Shown here: positions 53,701 to 61,139 of the stretch, one piece after another
Position numbering within the stretch: position 1 is the first letter of the stretch
Layout of the letters: the number at the start of each line of letters is the position of its first letter
Origin: Nocardioides sp. Root1257
GTDB lineage: Bacteria > Actinomycetota > Actinomycetes > Propionibacteriales > Nocardioidaceae
Length of the DNA stretch: 64,000 bases
Assembly (NCBI RefSeq): GCF_001425175.1
Contig: NZ_LMDV01000014.1
Location: forward strand, 1 to 64,000
Direction of reading: 5' to 3'
Position numbers and translations under genes: made by a program
Notes under the pieces: generated by a model
Told to the model about the DNA's origin: nothing
Seen by the model: the letters and a program-made list of their open reading frames with translations, nothing else
The model's database searches: none

Positions 53701-54843
53701 CACTCCCTGGCCTCCGCCTCGGGGACTCCCGGCTCGGTCGTCTACGGGCAGGCGACGTCGGTCGCGGTCCAGGTCACGGCCACCGGCGCCACGGCGACCG
53801 GCGGCACAGTCTCCCTGCTCGACTCCGGCACCGTGGTCGGCTCGGCCGAGCTGGCGTCCGGCGCGGCGTCGATCGCGGTGCCCGCCAAGTCGCTCGCCCC
53901 CGGCGTACGCAACCTGTCCATCGCCTACGCGGGTGACAGCAAGGTCGCGCCGGCCACCGGCACCGTGGCCCTGACCGTCGCCAAGTCGACCGGCTCGCTG
54001 ACGGCCGCGGACGCGTCGGTCGCCTACGGGAAGCCGCTGTCACTGCCGGTCCAGGTGGGCTCCAGCGCCAGCGGCGTCGTGCCGACCGGCACGGTGACGG
54101 TGTCCTCCGGGACCAGCATCGTGGGCATCGGGACGCTCGCGGGCGGCACGGCGACGGTCTCGGTCCCGGCGGGCTCGCTCGCCGTGGGCGGCCACGCCCT
54201 GACCGTGGCGTACGCCGGCGACAACCTCGTCGGTCCCGCCGGCGACGAGATCCAGGTGACGGTCGGCAAGGCCGCCGCCACGGTGTCCGCGGACGACGAC
54301 GCCGTCGTCTACGGCAAGGCCGCAGCCGTCCCGGTCCAGGTCAGCGCCGACGGCGCGACGCCGACCGGGACGGTCACCCTCAGGTCCGGCACCACGGTCG
54401 TCGGCACCGGGACCCTCTCCGGTGGCCGGGCCACGGTGGCGATCGCGGCCAAGTCGCTCGACCCCGGCCGGACCACGTTGACCGTCGAGTACGCCGGCGA
54501 CGACACGGTCGACGGCGGATCTGCCACCGCCACGCTCACGGTGACCCAGGCGAGGAGCTCGCTCTCCAAGCCGTCCGTCACCCCCGGCAAGGTGGTCGTC
54601 AAGAAGACGCGTGCTGTCCTCACCGTCAAGGTCGGCGCCGCCGGCGTCAGCCCGACCGGCAAGGTCACGATCACGGGCGGCGGCATCGCCAAGCAGACCG
54701 TCATGGTCCGCGGCGGCAAGGCGGTCGTGAGGCTCCCGGTCTTCCGGACCACCGGTGCCAAGTCCCTGACGGTCACCTACCTCGGCGACCGGTTCGTCTC
54801 GGGTGACACCGCCAAGGTCACCGTCAAGGTCGTCAAGAAGTAG
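50779..54843 (+). CDS. large secreted lamin-tail-domain and Ig-like protein
   Basis: A 1354-residue exported protein. A signal peptide (MRSSLRGLAATVCTSVVAVS... to AGA) precedes four lamin-tail-domain-like units (ITEWAYNGSEFFELTN, ITEMAYNGSEFFEFTN, INEVESNGDVVGDWVELTN, VNEVLTTGTPDKVEIVN). Units 1 and 2 are near-identical at protein and DNA level (period 564 nt). Residues ~660-985 form a beta-propeller resembling SdiA-regulated/phytase-like proteins, with LAFDRSDANTLWVAQN and GIMVGPDGAVYLATERD. The rest is three to four Ig-like domains ending VKVVKK. TTG 50779 with GAGGA upstream starts the gene. No sortase or membrane anchor is present, so it is probably released. Confidence 0.85.
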   Translation: MRSSLRGLAATVCTSVVAVSLPVLAVLAAPAPAGAAAAPGNIKITEWAYNGSEFFELTNVGLGAEDLTGWSYSDSTRTPAPAATSTSLSGFGRVAPGESVIVSEVSADAFRTAWGLAATVKVVGGNAVNLGRSDEINIYDETGAQVDRLTYNDAGTGDVAGPRTDTSSAWVSTAALGANTASAWTKSTLADAEGSWAGPTISGVVFYGSPGSSSQGGFDATANRSANGLIRITEMAYNGSEFFEFTNIGSAPEDMTGWSYSDSTRTPAPAATSTSLSAFGNVAAGESVIVSEVSADAFRTTWGLDPSVKVIGGNAVNLGRSDEVNVYDETGALVDRLTYNDAGTGDVAGPRTDTSSAWVSARTLGKNKASGWTKSTLADAEDSWAGPTISGVVFYGSPGVSNFGFPFDAVPPEEPAETVKINEVESNGDVVGDWVELTNTGASAVDVSGWTLEDSGDNPAVAIPSGTTIAPGAFYAIYTEIPGPGFGLGADDSITLYRGTTVVDSYSWAGGHAATTYGRCPDGTGEFRVTTVATRGAANACSPIRVNEVLTTGTPDKVEIVNLSASPVDIAGWVVKDSTEASPTTLPAPSVVPAHGYLVVSTNATLDASDSVRLFDSTSALIDSATWATDPTPSLGRCADGVGAFKLTESATIGTANQCPGVVTEAWPGSPTVTPSDDAVTFNQDASGLAFDRSDANTLWVAQNKLGTLWKMTKSGSTWVPATGWSRTPKYNDGSGAPDSEGIMVGPDGAVYLATERDNSNSGVSKNRVLRYDANAATGATLNATDEWDLNPLLPTLGANLGLEGITWIPDSFLVAGGFVDDSTDAAYLPSHYPDHGTGLYVVAVEGTGMLYVVALDQTAAVQETAHLVATVDPRLLTNAGPPSVMDVSFDPELGRLWAVCDDSCNGTTVQLKLAGGAFVVDHAYDRPAGMPNLNNEGFALAPQSTCVAGKKEVVWSDDGDTDTHSLRSGTFPCHSLASASGTPGSVVYGQATSVAVQVTATGATATGGTVSLLDSGTVVGSAELASGAASIAVPAKSLAPGVRNLSIAYAGDSKVAPATGTVALTVAKSTGSLTAADASVAYGKPLSLPVQVGSSASGVVPTGTVTVSSGTSIVGIGTLAGGTATVSVPAGSLAVGGHALTVAYAGDNLVGPAGDEIQVTVGKAAATVSADDDAVVYGKAAAVPVQVSADGATPTGTVTLRSGTTVVGTGTLSGGRATVAIAAKSLDPGRTTLTVEYAGDDTVDGGSATATLTVTQARSSLSKPSVTPGKVVVKKTRAVLTVKVGAAGVSPTGKVTITGGGIAKQTVMVRGGKAVVRLPVFRTTGAKSLTVTYLGDRFVSGDTAKVTVKVVKK
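50908..51412 (+). repeat. internal duplication, unit 1 (lamin-tail coding)
   Basis: First of two ~505-nt tandem units in the large secreted protein gene. Synonymous sites are nearly all kept with unit 2 (51472-51976), which implies a recent duplication or gene conversion. Confidence 0.85.
51472..51976 (+). repeat. internal duplication, unit 2 (lamin-tail coding)
   Basis: Second copy, 564 nt after the first. Both end with the block coding GVVFYGSPG. Differences are scattered single bases, mostly silent. Confidence 0.85.
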
Positions 54844-54846
54844 TCG

Positions 54847-55323
54847 CTAGCCGACCTCGGCAGCGTCCAGGTGGGCGAGCAGGTTCTTCGAGAACCGCTC
54901 GCCCATCTGGTCGATCATGCCCTTCATCGCCGCCCGGACCGCGCGCCCCGAGGCGCGGGGGAGCGGCAGGTCGAGCGTGATCTCGAGCGAGGTGACCAGG
55001 CGGGTGCCCGCCTCGACCTCGCTGAGGGCGTACCAGCCCTCGACCCCCGAGCGCTCCGCCTCGCCCTCCGGCGGGTCGTGCCGGAACTCGATCCGCTCCG
55101 GCTCGTCCAGCACCATCAGCTCGGTGAAGCTCGGCGCCACCCCGACCCCCAGCACCTTCAGCCCACTGAGCTCCCAGCGCCAGTGGTCGCCGTCGGCGCT
55201 GATCGACCGCACGAACGGCGTCATCTCGGCGACGAGCGCCGGGTCGGTCAGCACTGCCCAGATCTCGGCGCGCGAGGCGCTCACGACGGCCTCGGCCCGG
55301 GTGTCCGCAGAGAAGCGAGTCAT
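54847..55323 (-). CDS. SRPBCC-fold (polyketide cyclase/START-like) protein
   Basis: A 158-residue protein with a START/SRPBCC fold: SADTRAEAVVSASRAEIWAVLTDPALVAEMTP at the N terminus, central strands, and the long C-terminal helix MKGMIDQMGERFSKNLLAHL. These bind hydrophobic ligands. ATG 55323 is preferred because a G-rich site is 5-8 nt upstream; GTG 55329 is possible. Convergent with the large secreted protein gene. Confidence 0.8.
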   Translation of the reverse strand: MTRFSADTRAEAVVSASRAEIWAVLTDPALVAEMTPFVRSISADGDHWRWELSGLKVLGVGVAPSFTELMVLDEPERIEFRHDPPEGEAERSGVEGWYALSEVEAGTRLVTSLEITLDLPLPRASGRAVRAAMKGMIDQMGERFSKNLLAHLDAAEVG

Positions 55324-55411
55324 GTCCACCCCCTACCCGGCGGGCGACCCGGTGATGCGGCTGGACATGGGAAGCGCCCCTGCCGGCGTACCGGTCAGGG
55401 GCTCTTGCTGG

Positions 55412-55483
55412 TGGGCGATACTGGGTTTGAACCAGTGACCTCTTCCGTGTCAAGGAAGCGCGCTACCGCTGCGCCAATCGCCC
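55412..55483 (-). tRNA. tRNA-Val (GAC)
   Basis: Folds as a cloverleaf. Acceptor GGGCGAT/ATCGCCC, anticodon stem CTTCC-GGAAG around TTGACAC, T-arm GGTTCAAACC. Anticodon GAC reads GUC/GUU valine codons. CCA is not encoded. Near-identical in body to tRNA-Val(CAC) at 57.2 kb. Confidence 0.93.
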
Positions 55484-55510
55484 GGGTCTTGAATTGTTGA
55501 GAGGACTGCA

Positions 55511-55584
55511 TGGAGGTGGGTACGGGATTTGAACCCGTGTACACGGATTTGCAGTCCGTTGCCTCGCCTCTCGGCCAACCCACC
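55511..55584 (-). tRNA. tRNA-Cys (GCA)
   Basis: Acceptor GGTGGGT/ACCCACC, D-arm GGCCGAGAGGCGAGGC, anticodon loop CTGCAAA with GCA, T-arm GGGTTCAAATCCC. The 3' CCA is genome-encoded. It lies between the Val and Gly tRNA genes on the same strand. Confidence 0.93.
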
Positions 55585-55615
55585 ATAGAGGCCAAACCAG
55601 AGAGGGACCTCTCCG

Positions 55616-55688
55616 AGCGGACAACGAGACTCGAACTCGCGACCTCAACCTTGGCAAGGTTGCGCTCTACCAACTGAGCTATGTCCGC
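55616..55688 (-). tRNA. tRNA-Gly (GCC)
   Basis: Acceptor GCGGACA/TGTCCGC, D-arm AGCTCAGTTGGTAGAGC, anticodon stem CAACC-GGTTG around TTGCCAA with anticodon GCC, T-arm GAGTTCGAGTCTC. First gene of the Gly-Cys-Val minus-strand tRNA operon. Confidence 0.94.
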
Positions 55689-55820
55689 CTGCGCCTTCAA
55701 CCGGTGTCCCGGTCTGGGTGCGTGAGAACAGTAGCCCAAGCCCCAGACCATGCAAAATCGGGTCCGCCCCGGCGCGTTGCCTGCCGTTTGCGGGGGTTCG
55801 GCGCGGCCTAGGGTTGCCGC

Positions 55821-56642
55821 ATGCGTGCCTGGATCAACGGTGACCTCCTGCCCGATGCGACCGCTCCGGCGGTCACGGTCGCGGACCACGGGCTAACGGT
55901 CGGGGACGGGGTGTTCGAGGCGATCAAGGTCGTGGGCGGGCTGCCGTTCGCGCTCGACCTGCACCTGGAGCGCCTGCACCGCTCGGCGGCGGGGTTGGGG
56001 CTGGAGGGGCTCGACGAGGCCGGCGTACGGCGCGGCATCGCGGCCGTCCTGGACGGGTTCGACCTGCCGCTGGGCCGGATCCGGGTCACCGTGACGGGCG
56101 GGCCGGCGCCGATGGGGTCGGGTCGCGGGAACGCCGACCCGACGGTGGTCGTGGTGGCGGACGCGATGAAGGCGTGGCCCGAGACGACGGCGGTGGCGAC
56201 CGTGCCGTGGCCGCGCAACGAGCGCGGTGCGCTCGCCGGCCTCAAGACCACGTCGTACGCCGAGAACGTCGTGGCGCTGGCGGCCGCCCAGAAGCAGGGG
56301 GCGAGCGAGGCGATCTTCGCGAACCTGGCCGGCCACCTGTGCGAGGGCACGGGCTCCAACGTCTTCTACGTCGTCGACGGCGAGCTGCGGACGCCGACCC
56401 TGGCCAGCGGTTGCCTGGCCGGCGTCACGCGCGCGCTGATCCTGGAGTGGTACGGCGGCCGCGAGGTCGACGAGCCCATCGAGGTCGTCGAGGGGGCGAG
56501 CGAGGTGTTCCTGGCGTCGACGACCCGCGACGTGCAGGCCGTGGCGTCGTGGAACGGCCTGGACCTGCCCGCACCGGGGCCGGTCACGCGGGAGGCTGCC
56601 GACACCTGGCGCGCACGGGAGCCGGAGCTCCTCGGGCTCTGA
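55821..56642 (+). CDS. class IV aminotransferase (aminodeoxychorismate lyase/BCAT-like)
   Basis: A 273-residue fold type IV PLP enzyme. DHGLTVGDGVFEAIKV at the N terminus, GLKTTSYAENVVALAAA with the PLP lysine, CEGTGSNVFYVVDGEL, and TLASGCLAGVTRALILEW are class IV signatures. The family covers branched-chain aminotransferases, D-amino-acid aminotransferases and PabC; the short length (273) and block order favour aminodeoxychorismate lyase or a D-amino-acid enzyme. It stands alone between tRNA genes. Confidence 0.85.
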   Translation: MRAWINGDLLPDATAPAVTVADHGLTVGDGVFEAIKVVGGLPFALDLHLERLHRSAAGLGLEGLDEAGVRRGIAAVLDGFDLPLGRIRVTVTGGPAPMGSGRGNADPTVVVVADAMKAWPETTAVATVPWPRNERGALAGLKTTSYAENVVALAAAQKQGASEAIFANLAGHLCEGTGSNVFYVVDGELRTPTLASGCLAGVTRALILEWYGGREVDEPIEVVEGASEVFLASTTRDVQAVASWNGLDLPAPGPVTREAADTWRAREPELLGL

Positions 56643-56654
56643 CCCCGCTGGCTC

Positions 56655-57080
56655 CTAGGCCTCGGAGCGGGTCAGCGTCTCGACCAGCAGGTCGAGGTCG
56701 ACCGACTCGGTGCCCTCCGGCACGACGGCGAGCGTGCGGCCGAGGAAGGCTCCCAGGTCGCGGGTCGCCAGCTGGGTGACCAGCCGTCCGTGCGGCGAGC
56801 GGAGCTCGAGCACCACGCAGGCCCGGCCGTACTCGTCGATGCTCGGCGAGAGCTGTACGTCGCCCTCGCCGGCCGGCTCCGTCATGCCCTGGAGCAGCAG
56901 GTCCCGGCCGATCAGCCAGCGCACGGTCTCCGTCGGCTTCCCGAACACCACCTCGACGGCCCACGGATCCGCGGGGTCGTAGCCGAGGACGGCGGGGAGG
57001 TCGATGCTGCGGCCCCGCGCGTCGAGGCACTGGAGTGCGACGGGCTGGGAGAGGGTCCGCGAGGTCGGCTGCTGGTTCAC
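56655..57080 (-). CDS. SsgA family sporulation/cell division regulator
   Basis: A 141-residue actinobacteria-specific protein. LDLP-VLGYDPADPWAVEVVFG, VRWLIGRDLLLQGMTEPAGEGDVQLSPS and VVLELRSPHGRLV follow the SsgA-like (SALP) pattern of a trimeric WhiA-like beta fold that helps place or remodel septa in streptomycetes. GTG 57080 is the start. The C-terminal helix contains EGTESVDLDLLVETLTRSE. Confidence 0.88.
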   Translation of the reverse strand: MNQQPTSRTLSQPVALQCLDARGRSIDLPAVLGYDPADPWAVEVVFGKPTETVRWLIGRDLLLQGMTEPAGEGDVQLSPSIDEYGRACVVLELRSPHGRLVTQLATRDLGAFLGRTLAVVPEGTESVDLDLLVETLTRSEA

Positions 57081-57178
57081 GCAGAGGAGACGGAGGAGCG
57101 TCCGACTCGTGACGCACCTGGCGTGCCCCGAATTCGGGACCGGCCCGTCGGTAGGCTAGAGTCTGCGACCGCTACAGA

Positions 57179-57250
57179 GGGCGATTGGCGCAGTGGTAGC
57201 GCGCTTCGTTCACACCGAAGAGGTCACTGGTTCGAACCCAGTATCGCCCA
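57179..57250 (+). tRNA. tRNA-Val (CAC), likely integration site
   Basis: Acceptor GGGCGAT/ATCGCCC, anticodon stem CTTCG-CGAAG around TTCACAC with anticodon CAC, T-arm GGTTCGAACC. CCA not encoded; the DNA after the discriminator base reads CGCACG. The gene content changes immediately downstream, as at many tRNA attachment sites. Confidence 0.93.
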
Positions 57251-57262
57251 CGCACGTTTACG

Positions 57263-57295
57263 CAGGTCAGGCCCGGTTTTGCCGGGCCTGACCTG
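57263..57295 (+). terminator. strong hairpin after tRNA-Val(CAC)
   Basis: CAGGTCAGGCCCGG and CCGGGCCTGACCTG form a perfect 14-bp stem with a TTTTG loop, 13 nt after the tRNA. No T-run follows the stem. Most likely the transcription terminator of the tRNA; it may also be inside the att region of the element. Confidence 0.75.
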
Positions 57296-57298
57296 TTT

Positions 57299-57370
57299 CC
57301 GGGGAACATACGGGGAACAAGACCCGCCGCTAGTTCCCCGCGTTGTTCCCCGTGCCGAGGCGGGGAACAA
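57299..57370. repeat. cluster of five GGGGAAC repeats near element end
   Basis: GGGGAACA occurs at 57301 and 57312 (direct), as GTTCCCC at 57334 and TGTTCCCC at 57344 (inverted), and GGGGAACA at 57362. The density within 72 bp, in the first non-coding stretch after the tRNA, resembles integrase or excisionase arm-binding sites. The 57251-57430 gap holds only this and the hairpin. Confidence 0.5.
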
Positions 57371-57430
57371 GCAGCGGGTGAGGTCTCTCACGTCCGGCCC
57401 GTTGTCGGTGGTCGGTCATAGCGTCCGGTC

Positions 57431-57670
57431 ATGGCGTCCCGAACCAACACGACACGCGGAATCCAGATCGCCCAACTCGACGGGCGCGCCCGCTACCACC
57501 TCAACAACAAGTCGCCCCACGCGGAGACGATCGCGGCTCTCCTCGACATCGAGGCACCGGTCGACGTGATCCGGGAAGCGGCGGACTCGGCGCGGGCGCA
57601 CTACCTCGCCGACCCCGCGCTCCGGTTTCAATCGGGCGACGTCGCCCGCCTCCTCGACGACCTTCTGTAG
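57431..57670 (+). CDS. small hypothetical protein of the integrated element
   Basis: A 79-residue protein, not recognised. It has a basic N terminus, a short beta-like stretch (IQIAQLDGRARYHL) and two predicted helices (AETIAALLD, VIREAADSARAHYL). ATG 57431 follows a G-rich region with GTCCGGTC. It is the first gene past the tRNA and points away from it. Confidence 0.55.
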   Translation: MASRTNTTRGIQIAQLDGRARYHLNNKSPHAETIAALLDIEAPVDVIREAADSARAHYLADPALRFQSGDVARLLDDLL

Positions 57671-57702
57671 ATACAGGAAGGCGTCGATCGTGTAGATACA
57701 CG
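57665..57702. promoter_or_regulatory. pair of TGTAGATACA dyads
   Basis: CTGTA-GA-TACAG at 57665-57676 and CGTGTA-GA-TACACG at 57689-57702, centres 25 bp apart. The first overlaps the stop codon of the upstream gene. Two-base centres exclude hairpins, so these look like two protein-binding dyads in the convergent gap (57671-57730), or a pair used for an end of the element. Confidence 0.45.
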
Positions 57703-57730
57703 GACCCACTGGTCCGGTTGGCTCGGGACG

Positions 57731-58576
57731 CTACGGCTTCGCCGGATTGCCCCACACGGAGAAGATCGACTGCACGGCAAACCATGTGCTCTGTCGCCAA
57801 CCGTCCACAACGTCGGTCAAGGCCCGATCATCAGGGAATCCGGACTCACGGAGGACGAGCTCGATCTCCCATGTGACCTCAGTATCCGTACTCCCCTCGG
57901 GCGGGTCGTACTGATAGGCGATCACGTCCGCGTCGTCGCCTGACCTTGGCCCAACCATCCGGCGTGCCGTGCCTCCGTCGGAACCCCAGTAGAAGATCGT
58001 GGGCGTCCAAGCGGCCACGAGTAGCCGCCGGTGTTTGTCGACGTTCGATGCGTGCTGAATCAATCGCAGGGTCGAGAACTTGAACTCGTCGTCGAGGGTC
58101 GCAGGGTCTGACGTTCCCGGATATTGCTCCGCCCAGTAGAACGGCTGAACGAAGCGGAGGGCGTCTTGTGCGCGCTGACTGAAAGTGCCCTCGGGCATGT
58201 TCCGTCGGGGGGCGAAGAACTTCTCGAACTCCTGTCCGTTACGCCTCACGGGGAACGCAGGTGCTGCCTCGTGTTGCTCGGTCCACTCCCCGTCGAAGTC
58301 TTGCCGTGCAAGGGCGTAGGCGACCGAGTCCAGAGCGGAACGCAGGTTGTGGGCGACGTCGCCGATCACTGCACTTAGGACGGGCGGTATCGGTTCGGTC
58401 ATGACGAGTCGGACCCGCTGCCAATCGTCTTCGTCGGTTGCCTCGTACCTCACCTCGAACGGGCCGCGATCCTGATACTCGGCGATCCTTGCCTTCAAGT
58501 CGGCGATGTGGGCGTCGGCGCGCTCGATCTTCACGCGCCACGGTTGGTCGGGAAGCCACCAGTCGGGATCGGCCAC
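57731..58576 (-). CDS. hypothetical protein, phage-associated
   Basis: A 281-residue protein not recognised by family. It starts at a GTG giving ADPDWWLPDQPWRVKIER, with an early coiled coil (ADAHIADLKARIAEYQD); the centre has a helix with IGDVAHNLRSALDSVAYALAR and a RLIQHASNVDKHRRLLVAA segment, giving conserved His pairs. Similar orphan proteins occur in prophages and islands, so a defence or moron role is possible. No enzyme motif is certain. Confidence 0.6.
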   Translation of the reverse strand: MADPDWWLPDQPWRVKIERADAHIADLKARIAEYQDRGPFEVRYEATDEDDWQRVRLVMTEPIPPVLSAVIGDVAHNLRSALDSVAYALARQDFDGEWTEQHEAAPAFPVRRNGQEFEKFFAPRRNMPEGTFSQRAQDALRFVQPFYWAEQYPGTSDPATLDDEFKFSTLRLIQHASNVDKHRRLLVAAWTPTIFYWGSDGGTARRMVGPRSGDDADVIAYQYDPPEGSTDTEVTWEIELVLRESGFPDDRALTDVVDGWRQSTWFAVQSIFSVWGNPAKP

Positions 58577-58664
58577 GGCGGAAGCGTACGACCGTTGGGT
58601 CGGGCGACCGCCCCTCCGGCGCGTCGTGCCGTCGCCCATCGGCGGCGGCACGAGGATTGACCGC

Positions 58665-59468
58665 ATGCGAGCGCGACCACCCGACCCCCGTGCCCGCCTT
58701 CTCGCCCGGACGGGAAACAGACGGTCGAGATCTCTGACCGCTCCATCCGCCCCGGAGAAGGCGCGGCCATGGTGGCTCGAACACCTCGGTCTCGTCCTGA
58801 CCGCGTCGTTCTTCGTCCTCCTCGCCTTCCGTGTCCTCGCGATCTCGAGCTTCGACACGACGACCGCTAAGGCAGTAGTGCAGAACGGCGGCACGGCGAC
58901 TCTCGCCTTGGGCATGGCGTTGGGGTCCGCGAGGCTCGTCGCGATGGCGATTGTGTTCGTCCTCGTCGGCTACTACGCCCTGGCGGCGTACGACCGCGAA
59001 CTCGGGCCGATCGGGCTCCATTGGTTGTACCTCTTGATACCGGCGATCCTGCTTGTCCCGTGGTGGACCGTCATCGCCGCGTCCATACTCGTCGGCACAG
59101 GGTGGTTGCTCGGAGGTCGCCGATCTCGCGCCGGGATACTCGCGCCAACCTCGATCGTGTCGTCCGGGGTAGACCGGGCCGTCCTGTGGTCGGCCTGCCT
59201 AACAGTCCTGTTCGTCATCGCATCCGCAGACTCGTGGCTTCCCGCCGAGCGAATCGAAGTAGGCGACCAAGCGGCATTCACGGGCTATGTGCTCGGCGAA
59301 CGCGACGGACGGGATCTAGTCACCCTCGACGCGACGGGTAGTCACGGAGTCCGTGCCTACCCGATCGACGACGTGACTCGCTCCTACTGCGAACCCCAAG
59401 GGGGCCTGTTCTTCGACACGCTCCTGACGGTCTTTCGGGCCGACACGTACGCCTCCTGCCCTGACTGA
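58665..59468 (+). CDS. hypothetical membrane protein of the element
   Basis: A 267-residue protein with about four hydrophobic segments (residues ~38-60, 85-110, 120-145, 170-190) after a basic, Pro-rich start, then a ~75-residue extracytoplasmic-type domain. Not recognised. ATG 58665 is used. It points against the phage-like genes on both sides, like a cargo gene. Confidence 0.55.
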   Translation: MRARPPDPRARLLARTGNRRSRSLTAPSAPEKARPWWLEHLGLVLTASFFVLLAFRVLAISSFDTTTAKAVVQNGGTATLALGMALGSARLVAMAIVFVLVGYYALAAYDRELGPIGLHWLYLLIPAILLVPWWTVIAASILVGTGWLLGGRRSRAGILAPTSIVSSGVDRAVLWSACLTVLFVIASADSWLPAERIEVGDQAAFTGYVLGERDGRDLVTLDATGSHGVRAYPIDDVTRSYCEPQGGLFFDTLLTVFRADTYASCPD

Positions 59469-59477
59469 GCGGGGACG

Positions 59478-60014
59478 TCAGGTCAGGCCGTGCCACCGGA
59501 CCGACGTCAACGCCTGACGGACCGCCCGCCGTGTCGCGACCTCCGTCGGGAATGTCCGAGCCGACCCGTACGCGCCGAGACCGACGACCGCGACATGGTC
59601 GAGGGTCGCCCGCACGACCACCCGCGCCCCGTCGAAACCGGTCGCCGTCTCCGTCGCCCTGAACCCCACCGACAGAGGCAGCGACTCCCGCACGCCCGCA
59701 CGGGCAACCACCCGACCGGCCTCGGTCGCCTCGTCGAACCGGAGACCCGCGACCAGACCGGCGCGCTCCTCGACCAGATACACGACCGACCCGATCACGA
59801 TCGACGGGTCGTGATCGAGCACGACGGGATAGACCCGGTCGGAGGCAGCGTCCGTAGCGAACGCCCCGTATACGAACCGCTCACCCTGCGGGTACTCCGT
59901 CATCCGGGACACCTCGCCGTACGGGACGACGAGACCGACGTAGAACCCCGGCGACGCACGTCGCAGCTCGACGCGGGTCGGGACGGTTGTCGGGATGCTC
60001 AACAGATGAGTCAT
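59478..60014 (-). CDS. HK97-type prohead protease-like protein
   Basis: A 178-residue protein with the prohead serine protease fold: GLVVPYGEVSRMTEYPQGER, FVYGAFATD, VVLDHDPSIVIGSVVYLVEE, the Ser block ESLPLSVGFRATE, and LDHVAVVGLGAYGSARTF. The His (in LDHD) and Ser (in LSVGF) are present, but the third position, usually Glu in an EVSLV-like strand, reads His in LDHVAVV, so activity is uncertain. No capsid or portal gene lies nearby. ATG 60014 begins the fold. Confidence 0.72.
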   Translation of the reverse strand: MTHLLSIPTTVPTRVELRRASPGFYVGLVVPYGEVSRMTEYPQGERFVYGAFATDAASDRVYPVVLDHDPSIVIGSVVYLVEERAGLVAGLRFDEATEAGRVVARAGVRESLPLSVGFRATETATGFDGARVVVRATLDHVAVVGLGAYGSARTFPTEVATRRAVRQALTSVRWHGLT

Positions 60015-60101
60015 GGGTGCGCCTCCTCGGGGCACGGATCACATGGGATCGCGTGACCCCTACCGAGTCGCCGCTCCGACCTGCCCCCTACCGAGGCGCG
60101 G

Positions 60102-60869
60102 TCATGCCCCCATGATCCGCCCCTCGCGCTCGTCGATCCAGACCTTCACCCGCTCCGACCGGGGAACTCCTTCGACAACCTCGGCGGCGTGCATCTCGGC
60201 CCGTGCCCGCCGCCGCTCCTCGATCTCGATCTCGGCGACCGCCATGCATCCGGCACACACCCGAGGCGGTGCCTCGACCGGCGACCCCGACAGGTCGCCG
60301 ACTGCCTGACCGGCGACGTCGGAGCGGACCTCCCCGCAGATCTCGCACCGGTTCAACGCATCGCGGACCGCCTGACCACGACGCGCACCGTCGGCCTTGA
60401 TCCGGGCACGCGCCTCGTACATGGCGAACCAATGGGTCACGAGCTCCGGGTCGCGCCCCGACAACGTCACGGGGAACCCGTCGACCGCCAACACCTCCCC
60501 GTAGACGTCGGAATCCGGAGTCTCGAACCGATCTTCGGGCCACGCCCGCATGACCTCGGCATCCCGCTCCGCCGATCGGAAGTAGTACGGGCGGACGTTG
60601 CGGGGAATGAACAACGGGTTCCGTGCCCCGCCCGCCGTCGGCTCCTTGTTCCAGTCACGCGGCCACAACGACAGATCCCCACCGGTCTCCGCCCACGTCT
60701 CCAGGTCGTCCTCACGGAGACGCCGGTACCTCGCGTCCTCCTCGTCCTTCCGGGCCGTCAGCGTCCCCGTACGCGCCTCTTGCGGCCTCCTGCGGGCAGT
60801 CGGTGGGCTCTCCTCGACCTTCGTCGTCCTCGGCCTCGTCGTCGCCTTCGTCGCCGTCTTCTTCTCCAC
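60102..60869 (-). CDS. hypothetical protein with a Cys4 zinc-finger
   Basis: A 255-residue protein. Basic N terminus (EKKTATKATTRPRTTKV), then an acidic-basic helical region, and a Cys4 site formed by NRCEICGEV and RVCAGCMAV about 30 residues apart. GTG 60869, with GGAGAGG upstream. Not recognised; it is probably a phage or element DNA-processing or packaging accessory. Confidence 0.6.
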   Translation of the reverse strand: MEKKTATKATTRPRTTKVEESPPTARRRPQEARTGTLTARKDEEDARYRRLREDDLETWAETGGDLSLWPRDWNKEPTAGGARNPLFIPRNVRPYYFRSAERDAEVMRAWPEDRFETPDSDVYGEVLAVDGFPVTLSGRDPELVTHWFAMYEARARIKADGARRGQAVRDALNRCEICGEVRSDVAGQAVGDLSGSPVEAPPRVCAGCMAVAEIEIEERRRARAEMHAAEVVEGVPRSERVKVWIDEREGRIMGA

Positions 60870-60884
60870 GATCAGACACCTCTC

Positions 60885-61139
60885 CTAGAAGATGCGCGGT
60901 CGCTCCGACCGCGCCGGAAACACACGCCAACCGACACGGTCACCCGCGCCCGTCAGCGACAACCAGACCCGACGCCGCACCACCGCACCCGGCAACCCGG
61001 ACGCCGCGCACGACTCCCACCGGGCCATGACCTCGCCGGGATCAACCCGCAGGACAAGACCCACGGACACACACCACCGGGCATCCGCCGGCACCGGAGG
61101 AACCCGACGACCAGGACGACGCCGATCAATCCCGACCAC
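60885..61139 (-). CDS. small hypothetical protein of the element
   Basis: An 84-residue frame that starts with GTG immediately after the TAG of the upstream gene on the same strand. It contains RRVWLSLTGAGDRVGWRVFPAR, compatible with a small beta domain. Tight packing between neighbours on the same strand supports it; the Arg/Gly-rich composition leaves doubt. Confidence 0.45.
   Translation of the reverse strand: MVGIDRRRPGRRVPPVPADARWCVSVGLVLRVDPGEVMARWESCAASGLPGAVVRRRVWLSLTGAGDRVGWRVFPARSERPRIF

Noticed and set aside
57731-59468. Considering the two genes at the left of the element as a defence pair
   Set aside because: They are convergent and unrelated in strand, and neither has a recognised defence domain; left as hypothetical.
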